In this document: positions 1-13,509 of the stretch, one piece after another
Numbering within the stretch: the first letter of the stretch is position 1
Layout: each line of letters begins with the position of its first letter
Assembly (NCBI GenBank): GCA_030142905.1
Contig: JASJOG010000015.1
Location: 1,307,001-1,371,000 of the forward strand
Length of the DNA: 64,000 nucleotides
Direction: 5' to 3'
From: Heliopora coerulea
Taxonomy: Eukaryota; Cnidaria; Anthozoa; Scleralcyonacea; Helioporidae
The notes under the pieces: model-generated
Told to the model about the DNA's origin: nothing
The model's database searches: none
The model's input: only the letters and a program-made list of their open reading frames with translations
Position numbers and translations under genes: made by a program

Positions 1-521
1 CCACTTCATATCTGTTATCTTAGGTTTAGATAACTGTAGGACCTTAAACATGAAATATAGCAACACTATTCAGAAATTCATCCTACTAGTTTAAAGACGC
101 ACTAGCAGGTTCACCAATACACAGGTCATTTTATTCCTACTGTTGTGGGTGCAAAAAAGCACACAATTGGATTTGAAAACATCTTTCTGGTGTTCTAAGC
201 TGCGCCTCTTTAAAAATCATTCAGTATTCACATGATTGGGGAATGCAACTATGCTTGTAAAGTCGTTCTAAAATTGAATTTCAAATGCTTATCTTTAGAC
301 AATAGTAATGGATTTATAAAGTTTTTAATATATCACCTACACGTAACACAGCAAAGTAACTATATCACGCCAATGACAGGCCAATGGTCGAAAAACTCGT
401 ATTTTTTTAAAAAAGAAAAATCGTTTCCTCAACCAATGGAACCGTTTCAGATAATGGGATTCTGAATAGGTGATGAATATATTATATAGCCATCTGATAT
501 AACAGTTACTCACTGTTAACA

Positions 522-1448
522 TTACAAAGGAAAAATGATAGGATCGCCTGCCCAATTTTCAGTACAAGTAGAAATATTTTGGCTGTTTGGTACGCCGCAA
601 TAATAATAGGTGGGACCACAGTCGGCTGTGGTTTTGCAAGGAACTCCGCGACAGTTGTATCGACATCTCTTTTGACCAATTCCGCAACAGTACAGCGTGT
701 AAGGTCCAGCACAGTCGAACTGATGGGTTTCACTATTACATACGGATCCGCGGCAGTTTCGGCGACACGTTTCGTCTCCGCAACAGCTCAGTCTCATTCT
801 CCTATCTCGGCAGTCGGCATTTATACCACATTTGCGGTTCAAGCATGTTCGTTGGCACGTTTTGCTGCCAAAATATCCACAACATTCTAATCCGTGGCAG
901 TCGTTCCCATCATTGCATGGTAGCCCGAGACAACTCCTTTTGCAAACCCCGTTACAACACTTCCAAGATCTCGTTCCCCAACCACCACAATCTCGATTCA
1001 CTTTACAGGGTTTATCTTGGCAGGATAAACTGCAGTTTCCGGTACAACAATGTAATGGATACGCACCGTACTTTCCACATGTTTGATACGGCTTGTACTT
1101 TGTCTCACATGCAACGCCAAGGCAGGAATTCTTTCGGCAGATATTCCTACAACACTTCAGTGGTTGACCACAGTCTCGGTCGTTGAAACATCGCGATCCT
1201 TCGCACGTTTTTCTACATCGATGAGCACAACACTTATCTTTACCACACTGGTTACTCCAACGGCAATACTTTCCCGGGCAAGACGTACTGCAGGCGCCTC
1301 GACAACAAACTTCTTGCCGCTGGCAATCTTGAGAGTACGAACAAGGCGCATTTTGTTTCCCGCTTGAATCTTGAACGGAGTAGCAAAGAAACAAGACTGC
1401 GAAGCTTGTGGTAAACAAGCGTGGCATTTTTAACTGCGACTCAGACAA
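522..1448 (-). CDS. secreted cysteine-rich repeat protein, 308 aa, WAP-like cysteine pattern
   Basis: Single open frame of 308 codons. The N-terminus has a hydrophobic stretch (about residues 10-26, LFTTSFAVLFLCYSV) that looks like a signal peptide; Met1 or Met8 could be the start. The rest is nine successive cysteine units of about 22-34 residues with the pattern C-x(5-10)-C-x(4-9)-CC-x(3-6)-C-x3-C, for example CCRNICRKNSC and CCNGVCKRSC. The last unit (YYYCGVPNSQNISTC) has lost the CC pair. The second half of each unit resembles the C-terminal half of a WAP four-disulfide core domain, but the first cysteines of a true WAP domain are not clear, so this is a resemblance and not an assignment. 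A secreted, disulfide-rich structural or inhibitor-type protein is the natural reading. It has no visible intron, unlike the other genes here, and lies downstream of the giant CAP gene on the same strand. Confidence 0.65.
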   Translation of the reverse strand: MSESQLKMPRLFTTSFAVLFLCYSVQDSSGKQNAPCSYSQDCQRQEVCCRGACSTSCPGKYCRWSNQCGKDKCCAHRCRKTCEGSRCFNDRDCGQPLKCCRNICRKNSCLGVACETKYKPYQTCGKYGAYPLHCCTGNCSLSCQDKPCKVNRDCGGWGTRSWKCCNGVCKRSCLGLPCNDGNDCHGLECCGYFGSKTCQRTCLNRKCGINADCRDRRMRLSCCGDETCRRNCRGSVCNSETHQFDCAGPYTLYCCGIGQKRCRYNCRGVPCKTTADCGPTYYYCGVPNSQNISTCTENWAGDPIIFPL

Positions 1449-3370
1449 CTGACGATTTCAGAGGTAACCTGAAACTTTGGTATTTCCTTTTTGGTTTAAG
1501 AGGCGCCGTCCGCCTGGCCCTGACTTATCAACGTAAAGCTTATTTATGGCTGGCCTTTGACACATCGTGCTCAAATACACTCAATTCAAAGCGATTTTAT
1601 CGAGTAGTCTATTCGTGCCATCAGTCTTACAAATTGTTGATTGATTGATTGATTGGTATGGACTCGCTGAATCAACTTCAAAGAACATCAATGGACTGAC
1701 ACGACTTGGTTCAAACAATTTACTTAATCATCAGTAACAGGAGTGTTAATTGATTTAATCAAACGAGTAGATTTGTCATACAATGTCAATTTTGATTTTA
1801 AATTCTGATTTTCAATCTCCAATTTTCGTTGATTGATCCATGGACTCGCTGAATCAATTTCAACAAACATCGGACAACTATTGATTAGATACTCCTATAG
1901 ATTTAAGCCATTTACTTCATCACTGAATGTACATTGGGAATATATGTGTTAATGTCGCGCTTGGCACGTAAGGAAAGTTCCGTCAGCATTGGCGATGAAA
2001 TAAGCTGTGGGTTTGCATTTGAACAAAGGGAAATACTTGGCAATGACGTCAAAACTGCATTTCAGTTCATGTATTTTCAAGTCAGATGTTTAAGAATACC
2101 CGAGACCAGCTTATAAATGGGTAATTGGCGTATTTATTTTATTAACATATCACAATACAATTTTCACTGTAGGGGACTCCAAAGGGTTGTTTTAACAGGG
2201 GCTTTGTACTTAAATGTGGATTAACGCTCAATTTACAAACATATTTTGTTTACAATATTATTTACATTAAGGTACTCTCCGCATTGAACTTATAATGATT
2301 TTCTCGATAGAAAGTGTCTGTAGCTACTTGAACGTTTTCTTGTTTCCTGCCATTCAACTGTGCTAAAGCTTCCAGATTCGGAAAAAGGCGTGTTTCGAAG
2401 TTTTAGCAAAGCTTGACTGGCATGAAACAACACTTTAACGGTATTCACATGCAATTTTTCGTATCAACATTATTTTTGCTTACTAGCAATTTTTATCCTG
2501 TATCATGTATCGAAAAGTGCTCTTGAACTCAACTACTGAATTTATCGATCTTGATTTGGACGAGGTGAAACTCTTTACCCTTAAATTACCTAACATTATA
2601 AATGTAAATTTGCATTGCAAAAGAAGTAAGATAGCACAATTTTCGGAAACACGGTGTAAAACGCTGCTAAATTACGCGTGGTCGGTCATCTTTTGGTTCG
2701 CGTAGACGCTAAATCTTTAATCTCATTTTACAAACAAAAATATAAATAAACCTCTGTCTTTAGCCCATTTTTACGTTGGACCTCAAATATCAGCTCAATA
2801 TTACTTTGTGTTCTCCACTTCTTTTTGTCTGCTTTTACGAAGTACATATGTCATGCTTGAAATCTTTGATATCAGTCTGCTGTCTGCCTCCATTTTTTCT
2901 AGATATATATGTCATTTGTTCGTCATCGTCGTCTTCTCTAATTTTTCTTTTTTAGAGTCGATTTCTTTTGTCCTCCATCCATCAAAAGTGTTCCTAAGGA
3001 TACAAAGAGCATTGATAATTTTAATCAGGCCGTTTTTGCTAGGCACATTTTGTTCGTTAAAACAAAATGAAGTGAGTGATTGAAGGGAGGAAAGAAGGAA
3101 GGAAAGAAGGAAGGGAAGGAAGGAAGGGAAGGAAGGAAGGGAAGGAAGGAAGGGAAGGAAGGAAGGGTTTCAAGATGATTTTCCTTTTCGGAATTTGTTT
3201 TGTTTTATACTTCATAAAATTGTCGGATGGTCATGGTCTTTTTCTTCACCTGAGAAACGATCAAGGATAGACAACAGACCACTGACTATCTTAGATCGTG
3301 GCTTAGATGATGTTGTTTTCTTGGGTAACATTGTTTCTTAAACATTCTTTGAAATTTGAAAAAGCTTTAC
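1449..3370. other. intergenic or 3' region of the giant gene; no supported exon
   Basis: No recognisable coding exon. It holds an imperfect direct duplication (about 1648-1695 and 1829-1876, sharing ATGGACTCGCTGAATCAA), a GGAA-rich purine tract (about 3082-3168), and beside it a diverged relic (about 3170-3237) of the right end of the palindromic elements found at 33.2-36.6 kb. The unidentified last exon of the giant CAP gene may lie here or in the next few hundred bases. Confidence 0.4.
3082..3168. repeat. GGAA/GGGAAGGAA purine microsatellite
   Basis: Uninterrupted purine tract of GGAA and GGGAA units on the plus strand. A complementary TTCC tract occurs at 3890-3928. Confidence 0.9.
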
Positions 3371-3436
3371 CTTCATTTTGTTCGACTATGGCGGCCAAGT
3401 CATCTTCCACATGCATATCTTTCATGAGTCGAGAGT
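3371..3436 (-). CDS. giant CAP gene: tail mini-exon 6 (22 codons), last one found
   Basis: 66-bp phase 1-1 exon beginning [20 protein letters not shown]; acceptor tatag|ACTCTC, donor GAAG|gtaaag. The donor implies a further exon downstream that I could not identify. Confidence 0.55.
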
Positions 3437-6400
3437 CTATAAGAATGGTTACAAATAAAAGATGACCAAATCCTGCGTGAACCTATACCAGAAAGTGACC
3501 TGAGCGAACCCTTCGGTTCCAACTCGAGTCGGGATTAAAATCAATTGTCCGGTTTAAACGCTTGATATCCAGGCTCACTTGTGAGTTAGGACCAGCGAAA
3601 AAGACAGTAAACGGAGAATTTAGTCAAGCTTTTTGACCATCGTTAAAATTCAGGTTTGAAATTTTTCCCAGTTGGGACAATCCAAGAGGTTTTTAGGTGT
3701 AAAATTTCACCAACCTGCAAAAGCATTTTCATCATTCATTGAATAGGAATTTATTCTGCCAGCTTCTTCACCTTCATAACGACCGATATCCGCTATAAAT
3801 TAGAAAATAATGAGAAGCAAACTATAATGCATGACTCATACGTATTTCTACATCACCCTCCTATTGCCTGCTTGGCAGTTCAACTGCTTCCTTCCTTCCT
3901 TCCTTCCTTCCTTCCTTTCCTTTCCCTTCCTTTCTTCCTTTCTTCCTCCAGTCCTTTTTATCATTCATCTTTCCTTGTTTCCTTAGTTATTCTGACCTTT
4001 CTTCCTCATTTCAATTAAAATTGTTAGCCTAAGAATTATGATTACTACCTTGAGGTTTGTCATCCATCACTGGAATCAACTCACCATTCCCGTATGGCGA
4101 ATTGGATGCAAAAAACTTCACACCTGGGGAAAAACAATAGAAAAAGTTGAGTTAGAAGAAAGACAATCATGTTGACCAAATCAACCTAAGTCTGACAACT
4201 TTTGGATGCGATAGCTAACAAATGTATGGTGTGAGTTGACACAACTGTTGCAAACCACCATTCTTCTGTACGGAATTATTTTAATTTGCTAAACTGAGAG
4301 TTACCTTTATTTTTCCGTAGGTCATCACTTTCTGCTGAACTTGCCGTATGTGGATAATAAACTGAAAGCATTAGCAACACAGGGGAACACTGGTAAATAA
4401 AATGATTTAATTCGTAAGTAAACCTAATTGTTTTATTGCAGAATAATCGGGAGTTCAAAAGCGTTTCCCATTCATCGGTTGGAACGATGCTTCTTGAATG
4501 TTTCTTGATTGTGAATTGCAAGCCTTACTGTGAATCGATATTCTGAAAACGAATTTAAATCTTGTGTCTAGTACAAAGCAAAAGCAATATTCATCCTTGC
4601 GAACTAAGCGCAAATGTGAGAAAAGCAGTAGCAGACAGACAGGTAGGCCGGCACATTGGCTTAGCACAAGGGGTTTGGGGTGTCCAACCTCCATTGCTAA
4701 ATATACTTCAAAGAACAGCGCTAGAACGCCATAAAACCGCAGAAAAGGTGATATTGAACACCCCATCATATACGTGATATCGACCCAAAATATCCCAAGA
4801 GAAATTTCTGCATGCGCATTTGGGCATGGAGAATAGACGGAGTGAGACTGACAGACAGAATTGGTAGACTTGTAAATATGAAAATGATTCACTCACCTGC
4901 ATCTTCGGGGTATACTGTCGATTGGTATGTGGTATCGTCGAGGTTGCGAGAAGACATCAGTTGCCGTTGCTCGTCAGCTGCTTTTGCAATGAATAAGAAA
5001 ATCTTTCTTCGATCAAAATATTTTCGTAAAAGTTCATACTATGAAAGTATATTTGTGCACGTGAATGGCAAAATGCCACAATGGTAAGACTGGAACTATT
5101 AGTCAGCAAAAAAGCTTATCAATGACAGCTCACCGTAGCAAGTTGACCAAAATTATTCCATGGTCGATCATGCAAAAAACAAATTAGTCTGGGATGGTAT
5201 TACGTACAGTGGACTAGCTCTAGCAATGAGAAGCTCTTAAGCTCAAGTCAAGTGCTCGTTATTTTCCCTTAAAACACATAAAAAATATATGTAATAAACG
5301 TCATCCCGTCTTCTTCCGGCTTTTCTGTAATTTCCGGTAAACCAGTCTAAAGTCATCTAATATGACTTACTCAGGTGGCCTTGCCAGTCGACGTTTTAGT
5401 TTATTACCTCGTGTTTTTCCAAGTTAACGAGACCTACCGTCATGAGATTTCATGTCGTCCTTTGCAATAACCCCGCCTATCAAATGAAAACCGTTGAAAA
5501 TAGAATTAACAGTTATGCAATGTAAACATCACACACAAACATACATGTACACATGCACGCACATAACCTACAAATAACTATTATTGCCCAGCAGATAACT
5601 TTAAAAAGACCAAAAAAACCCCGCAGATTTGCTAAATACTTAAAGGAATTTTATTTCTGACGTTTCGTCACTACACAAGTAACATCGTCAGAGTAATTAT
5701 GATTGCACAGTCCCTCAGCTTAAATACCTAACTATTACAAAACAGGATGTGTCAGATAGAGTAACGTAGAGATGTCGAGCAGTTGGATAAAGAGCACAAC
5801 AGTGGGAGGTAAGAATATAACGATAAATACTTTTTATGGGTCTTTTTAAAGTTATCTGCTTGGCAATAATATTTGTTACGAGAATTCGCTTCTCGCCTGA
5901 AACGTCCATCACCACTGCTCTCACAAATAAATACATTCATACTCGTATAACTCCAAACTTACCTGCAGCTGGTACATTGTCTCTGAACTGACCAACAATG
6001 TTTCCTCTCGGCGAATATCTTGCTACGGTGATAAACCAGTCTTTATTCTTAGCCGTTGCTACTCCTACGTAACGCGTGTCTTTCCACACAACCTGGGATT
6101 GAAACGAAGACAATTTAATGAAAAGAAAAAGCAACATCGATAATTTTACATATAAATCAAGCACTTAATTTTTGAAGTGACTCTGTCTCTTCTCCACGGG
6201 CAAAAAAGATCAAACCAGTAAACTCGATTTCCTTATCTGGAATGCTAACTGGCCAATGAAATGTGAAGCCAAGATGGCCGCCCATGGAGGACAATTTTGG
6301 CTGTCAGTTTCAATTCCCTGCGCCACCTTGTACGTCAGTTTTAGCGTCCCGCCGGACTTTTTACACGTTCCTGAAGAGTTTTCTTTAAATATACACACAA

Positions 6401-9400
6401 AATAAGTCAAACCGATTTACAAGGTAATATATATTTTAACGAAAATAAATGACTGAACTAACAAGAAACCTGACAAAACGGCTTCGAAAAATTAGTTCAG
6501 GTAACAACTAAGTGCTCGTCCTCTTTTTACCGTTAATTTATTATCTTCAGATATTTTAGTACACTCCTGGACAATAATGAACCAAGCAAAAACTGAAGAT
6601 TAAAGTCGTTTAAAAGACTGGTACTGATGTATAAGACCGCGTAGAGGACTGAAACAGATGTACAAAATATTTCTCCATCACTGACCTCTATATAACCTCG
6701 TTATATAGAGGTGAATGCTCACCATGGTCGGCCATCTTGGCTTTAGTGGGCCAAATGACTGGGAGTTAGCCTTCCAGATATGGAAATCAAGTTCACTGGA
6801 TCAAACCCGTAGCCTTCTGATAAATGAGAACACGTTAACTAACCACTGGGCAGCAAGGTATAAAACTTTACAAGAATCACATTTTAATTGTTTTATACTG
6901 GTGCTTTTTATACAACTAGAAGTTTCCTTACCTGAGTGAAATGCAGAACAACACCTCCAGGCTTCCTGTGTCCTCTACTGAAGTCATAGTCGCTCTCTTC
7001 CTCGTACCAGTCTTTCACGATCTCACGACATTGCACGCAGCCTGGTCCCTTCGACCCATAACATTTCTCTGATGGTGGGCTAAAATGGGCCAGGTTTTCA
7101 CCTTCGTCTGCAGGTTTGTTCTGATCATGTTGCAATAGATCTCCCTGCTGGGCCAGTTTATCGACCCATTGCTGCGCATGCTCCTTTAATTTTTGAGACC
7201 ATAACAATGGTGGAACACCATGTCTTTCACGATATTTGTTGTGAGCGTTTAGACAATCTTGCTCGAATGCATCAGTAAAACCTGAATGTAAGAGAGAAAG
7301 AAGTCTTTGAGAGTAACTCTTAAATTTTACCTTATATTCTTTCTTCTTGTCCTTCTTTAGTCTAGCTTTGTTTCTTTTTCTTTCTTACTTCCTTGCTTTC
7401 CTTCTTTCTTCCTTCCTCTCTCTCTTTCTTTCTTTCTTTCTTCCTTGCTTTCCTTCTTTCTTCCTTCCTCTCTCTCTTTCTCTCTTTCTCTCTTTCTTTC
7501 TTTCTTTGTTTTTTCTTTTCTTTCTTTCTTTATTTATTTCTCTGTTTCTTTCTTTCTTCCTTTCATTCTTTTTTCTTTCTCTCTTTTTTTCTTTCTTTTT
7601 TCTTTCTACCTTTTTTTCTTTCTTTTTTCTTTCTACCTTTCCTTCCTTTTTCCCTTCTTTCCTTCTTTCTTTCTTTGCTTTGAAAAACACTCCAACGACG
7701 ATTCCCATGCCACATAAAACTAAAACGATTTCGCGTCATACCTGCGAGATCATTCACTCTTCCTCTTGGCTTGGCTGGATCTTAAAATCCAAAGAATCAA
7801 GCCCGTTAACGCACGATATCCCTACACCGATGTTCTTATCATGGGCTCATGATGACATCACTGTACACGCCTGCATGACGTAAACCTACTTAGTTCGAAT
7901 GACTCTTTTGGACTAAGCTGTAGAATGGCTTTGCTCACTATCTGTTTGAGCTCAGGTGCATAACATTGTCTGCTATCTATTTGTGCTGAGGTGTAACACT
8001 GTCGGTCAATTATCTGAGCTGAGACTTAACACGGTACTCTAGCTCTAGTTGTGGTGCAGAATGGTTCGCCAACTCTGTTATGCAAAGTGTACTCCTCGCC
8101 TCCAAAACTCACATCCTCACACATCCTCCCCACCACCAAAACATGACGGATTACACGAATAGAATAAATGTTTGGACTACCGAGCAAGATGGCCAACTAA
8201 CTCCCAGAGCAGGGGTTTAAATGAACCTCACGGCATGGGGATAACTTGCCACAAAAACCCTTTCGTTGTGTAGGATAGTGCATCAAGTGATGAACTGTCT
8301 GGATTGATGCATAGCAAAGTACGCTGACTTTCTTGATTAAGGTGCAAGATAGTCCACCAGCTCGCTGCACTCGGGCATAACAACCCCCCCCCCCCCCCCA
8401 GTTGATGGATTACATGACACAAAATTTTATTTCCTTGGTGTAGGACAGCCAATTGACTGTTCAATCAACGCGTTACGTTATATTAACCGTTTAAAGGGCT
8501 GTTTACACGTGTGACTTTGTGCCTTGCGATTGACATGTTGGAGTATGTGTTTAACTGACGAGAACGTCGAGGACAAACTGCAGCCAGTCATGAGCTTCAT
8601 AGGCTGTCGTGAGTATATTACATACACAAGGATGACAATCGCAACATACAAAATCACTGTGAGCTTGGCTCCAGAAGAACTGAAATGTGGAGTCTAAAAT
8701 ACATTCAAATAATAGACAAAATATTCTGCACTGAAGGATAGCCAGCTTTCTGTATCGACTTTCCTGAAATATAGCACAACGTAGGATCAGAAGTGAAATA
8801 CTCACGGCACCATACGCAAGTCACAGGACACAGAAGTTTCATGCTTTGTTTGAAATGCTGGCAGAAGCCTTGTTGTTTCCATTTTGGGCAATAGGGCATA
8901 TTCTTTGGATCTTCTCGGCAGCCGACTAAAGTTAACAAAGAACTTTTAAGGATTGTTTGCTATTTTACTAGGAAAATAAAACACTGACATCATGATGACG
9001 TTAAAAATTGATAACACTAATGAAACTGGGAAGTATGAAGCGATGGAGGACAAAGACGATTTGAAATTAAATCAAACAGATTCAGGTTGAACTTTTTTGA
9101 GTTTCCTGGGTTGGCAGGGGGGAAGAAAGTGTCCAGAACCAATATCTTAAGAACTGTTTAACGAATAACCACTAAATTCTTATAGAACAATCTTCGTCCT
9201 TTTGAACTTTGCAAACGGCATAAGTTGCCATGGTAACAGAAAGTTAAGTAGTTATGACGTCACAATTGTTCGATTTTAAAATATGCGGCAAATCTGAAAT
9301 GTCACGTTAAAAAGTAAACTTTACTGGCTTTTCGTTGCTTTAAGTCAATAATACCAGCAAAAGACCTCTTTTGACTTAAAAAGATATTTTAGAGTGAAAA

Positions 9401-12400
9401 ATTGCACAAAACGAAATTGACTTAAATTTTTCTGCTCAACGTTTTTTTGCTGTGTTTTAATTGAGATCAAGGCACTAAAATTTTGGGAGAAATTAGCCGA
9501 TTTTTAGAGGTTAAGCTCAAATAAATCTTGAGGTATTAAATACCAACATTAGCGGGGCTACTTCGTGCTCCCCAAGTCTGAATATGGTCAAAGATTCACA
9601 TGAGAAAATTAATACCACATGTAGAGTTTTCATTTCACTCAGCAGTTTGGAATATTTTCACATGTGAAATCACTACTTCATATGAAAATGGTATTTGATG
9701 TTTCTGCAAAAATTGTTGACAATGACTATATCTTTTATCAAAATTTGCACATTACCATTTTCTGTGAGACATGTGTTGGATTGACAGCCTGTTGTAGCGA
9801 GAGGAGTCCCTGGTAAGAAAATAAATGACAAATATTCATGTAGAAGCTGCTCTCTTTAACAACAAAATAGAAAAAAAATTGATTCTACGAGTTTCCGAAG
9901 CTTCTGTGTATGTACTTTAATGGGGTCATTACACAGCTGAATTTGTTTAACACGACGTAAGTTCGCTTTTGTCACATTTCTTTGACCAGTCTTTTGTCTC
10001 AGTATGCTAGACTTTGATGTTTCATGGTCTAAAGCATCTCAAGGGCTAGGGAAAGTTTTTCAGGTTAGTAACTCTTGCTCAAACGATATCGTCATGTTCC
10101 CACCTGGTGGCATGACATTATTCATAAAGTCTGCTGGAGTTCCTTCGCCACCTCTGGGCCTGTATCTTGCTACAATAATAAGGCCATACTTGTTACCAAT
10201 AGCTGTTGCTACCCCTATCTCTTGTGTGCCTTGCCACACAATCTGTTTTTAAGAAATAAAAAATTAAATTAATGCATTGTAGCACAGATTTCCAACATCA
10301 AATCAAGAAACAAGCACCATGAATCCCCGCAATGATGGAGTCCTTCATAATACACCTGTAACGGATATAAAGTAATTAAATTACGGTTGGCGGCGAAATA
10401 GTTGTAAACACTCCCTTTCCTAGGCGCGTCCTAATATCTTACTTATCTTTAGTTGTGTAAATAATGGATTAACTCTGCCAACATCCATATTTGGTAAATG
10501 TAGGAAAATAATTTGGAAAATGTAGAAACTATAGGAAGGCACATGTACGAACAAATAAAGAGAGTTGTTAACCTAGTGTTGTATTGAATGTGTACTCTCT
10601 GTGTTCCTCGGCTCGTTACACGCCACTGTAGCTAACCTATATGTGATAATTTACCTGAACGAAATGTTCAATAGATCCTTGTTTGGATTTCCCGGTGTAG
10701 AAGTCATAATGAACAATATCTTTGTACCACGTGTTTACTATTTCCTTACAGCTGTAGCAATTCATCTGGCCAGCGGACGAACATTTTGGCTTAACTGGAT
10801 CCAACCAAGCAAGGTTTTCTCCTTCATTCTTTTCACTCAACTTTTTATAATCGTGCTCCATCTTATTAAAGGAGGCCAGGTACTCTGCCCAAGTTGATGC
10901 GTCCAAGGCAAGTTCAGAGGACCATATGAGAGGAGCAGCTCCATGTTCAGCTCGAAGTCGGTTATGTTCATCCACACATTCTTTAAAGAACCCTTGGAGA
11001 TCTAAAAAAGACCTGCTGTCTTTATGTTGGATATCATAAACAACAACAACACCTGTTCCATTATTCACTTAATACAAGGTAAACACAAACGTAAATTCTC
11101 GTCAGCGGATAAACCACTATTTTCCCGGGATTTAAATGCGACGAATGTTCCTGAGCATCACTGTAACACATTCAATTATAAGATTTCGATAATAATCAAG
11201 TATACTATTTGTTAACCACAAGAATTTTTACCTAGTCCAGCGGATCCAGCTGCAGAGGGATCTGTCGAAGCTGTTGTGTTGGTTTGTCCGGTTGTTTCTG
11301 GTGTTTCTCCTGGTTCGACAGACCCAGCAACTGAAGAACCTGTTTGGGTTGGTATTGTTCCTGTCTCTGAAGGGCTTGCTTCGCCAGAGCTTGGTGTTGC
11401 ACCAGTCGGACTAACTACCGCACTGGTCTCAGTTGATGTTGTACCTGGCTGACTAGGTGTGGTGCCTGACTGACCAGCCAGACTAGATGTCATTCCGGTC
11501 TGACTAGATGTCGTACTGGGCTGACTAGGTACTACACTACCAGTCTGCCCTGGAGTTGCACCAGTCTGTCCAGCAGTTTCACCAGTCTGTCCAGCAGTTT
11601 CACCAGTCTGTCCAGCTATTGAACCAGTCTGTCCAGTAGTTGAACCAGTCTGTCCAGTAGTTGCACCAGTCTGTCCAGTAGTTGCACCAGTCTGTCCAGT
11701 AGTTGCACCAGTCTGTCCAGTAGTTGCACCAGTCTGTCCAGTAGTTGCACCAGTTTGTCCAGCTGTTGCACCAGTCTGTCCAGCTTTTGAACCAGTCTGT
11801 CCTGACGTTTCACCAGTCTGTCCAGCAGTTGCACCAGTCTGTCCAGTAGTTGAACCAGTCTGTCCAGCTGTTGAACCAGTCTGTCCTGGAGTTGCACCAG
11901 TCTGTCCTGGAGTTGCACCAGTCTGTCCTGGAGTTGCACCAGTCTGTCCTGAAGTTGCACCAGTCTGTCCAGCTGTTGAACCAGTCTGTCCAGTAGTTGC
12001 ACCAGTCTGTTCAGCAGTTGCACCAGTCTGTCCAGTAGTTGCACCAGTCTGTCCAGTAGTTGCACCAGTCTGTCCTGAAGTTTCACCAGTCTGTCCAGCA
12101 GTTGCACCAGTCTGTCCAGCAGTTACACCAGTCTGTCCAGCTGTTGAACCAGTCTGTCCAGCTGTTGAACCAGTCTGTCCAGCAGTTGCACCAGTCTGAC
12201 CAGCAGTTGCGCCAGTCTGTCCAGCAGTTGCACCAGTCTGTCCTGGAGTTGGACCAGTTTGCTCAGGAGGTGCTCCAGTTTGACCAAGTGTTATACCAGT
12301 TTCACTAGATGTTGGACCATTGGGTGTTGCACCAGTTTGGGTAGGAGTTGAACCCGTGGTTACCAAGCTTGTGCCAGCTTCACCAGAATTTATACCCGTT

Positions 12401-13478
12401 TCACCAGGTTGTTTACCGCTCTCACTTGGCCCTCCAGCGCCACCTAGTGGTGGTACAACATTTTTGACATAGTCTTCCTTGATTCCAAAATTACCTCGTT
12501 TCTTGTACCTGGCAACCGTTACTAGGCCCAAGCCATCTTGCACGATAGCAGCTACACCAAGTTGTGTGGAGTCCTTCCAAACCAGCTGTGATGAAATAGA
12601 TATAACATATTTTAAACATCAGTTTAAGGCTAATTTTGGAAGTCTGAAAATATTTTAATGCCTGACGGAAAGAATAAATTAATACAACACAAGTCAAAAA
12701 CTAAAAAATAATAGCGAATAAAAATAGAGTGGAAATGTTCACCAGGGCAAAGCATAAAATGATTAATGTTTAATGTGAAATTACAACTTGAATGAAAAAT
12801 ATCCAAAAAATTGCTAAAATAAATTTTGAAATACTTTGTTGCATCTAATTTACCGAGCTTAAAACATCTATTAACCTGAGTGAAAGTCTTATAAGGCTGA
12901 CCATTGTTGGTGTCCGCTTTCTGGAAGTCGTAATTTTTTATTTCGCTATACCACGCGTTGACAATTTCTTCACAGGAATAACAGTCCTTGTTTTGCTTGC
13001 CGCTGCATTTTGGTTTCTCTGGCACAAATAGAGCGAGGTTTTCACCTTCCTCAAATGCATTAAGCCCAGCCGCATCATGGACCAAAGATTTAGATCTTGC
13101 AATTACTCGAGCCCACTTTTCGGCGTGTCGTTCAAGGTAAAAGTTCCACTGAAGCGCTGGAGAGCCATGCTTCGCTCGTAAAGCGTTGTGGGTATCTAAG
13201 CAGTTTTTTGAGAACAAATCTGATGGTACACCTAGGAGAAAAATTATTACGACCCGTGAAAAAGTTCTTATTTACTTTACTTCGAACAATTTTCATTATT
13301 TTTTTTATTAATGTCGAAGTCCAAGGTTTTTTTTGCTTGCATTTAACTATTTTGCCTCACAAAGGTTTTCGAAATTGGTCAATACCAACGTATAAATATT
13401 TGAGATGATATGGAATAATCTCATTCTCTCCATTTGTCTGTGAACGAATGAATAAATTAGTGAATGAATGAATGAATT

Positions 13479-13509
<31 letters not shown>

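Noticed and set aside
7347..7883. Long Ser/Phe/Leu and Lys/Arg/Glu frames
   Set aside because: Product of the CT-rich simple repeat, no start or splice context.
11616..12107. 163-codon minus-strand QLLDRLV repeat frame
   Set aside because: Alternative frame of the GQTGATA repeat; the frame continuous with the CAP5 second half is the real one.
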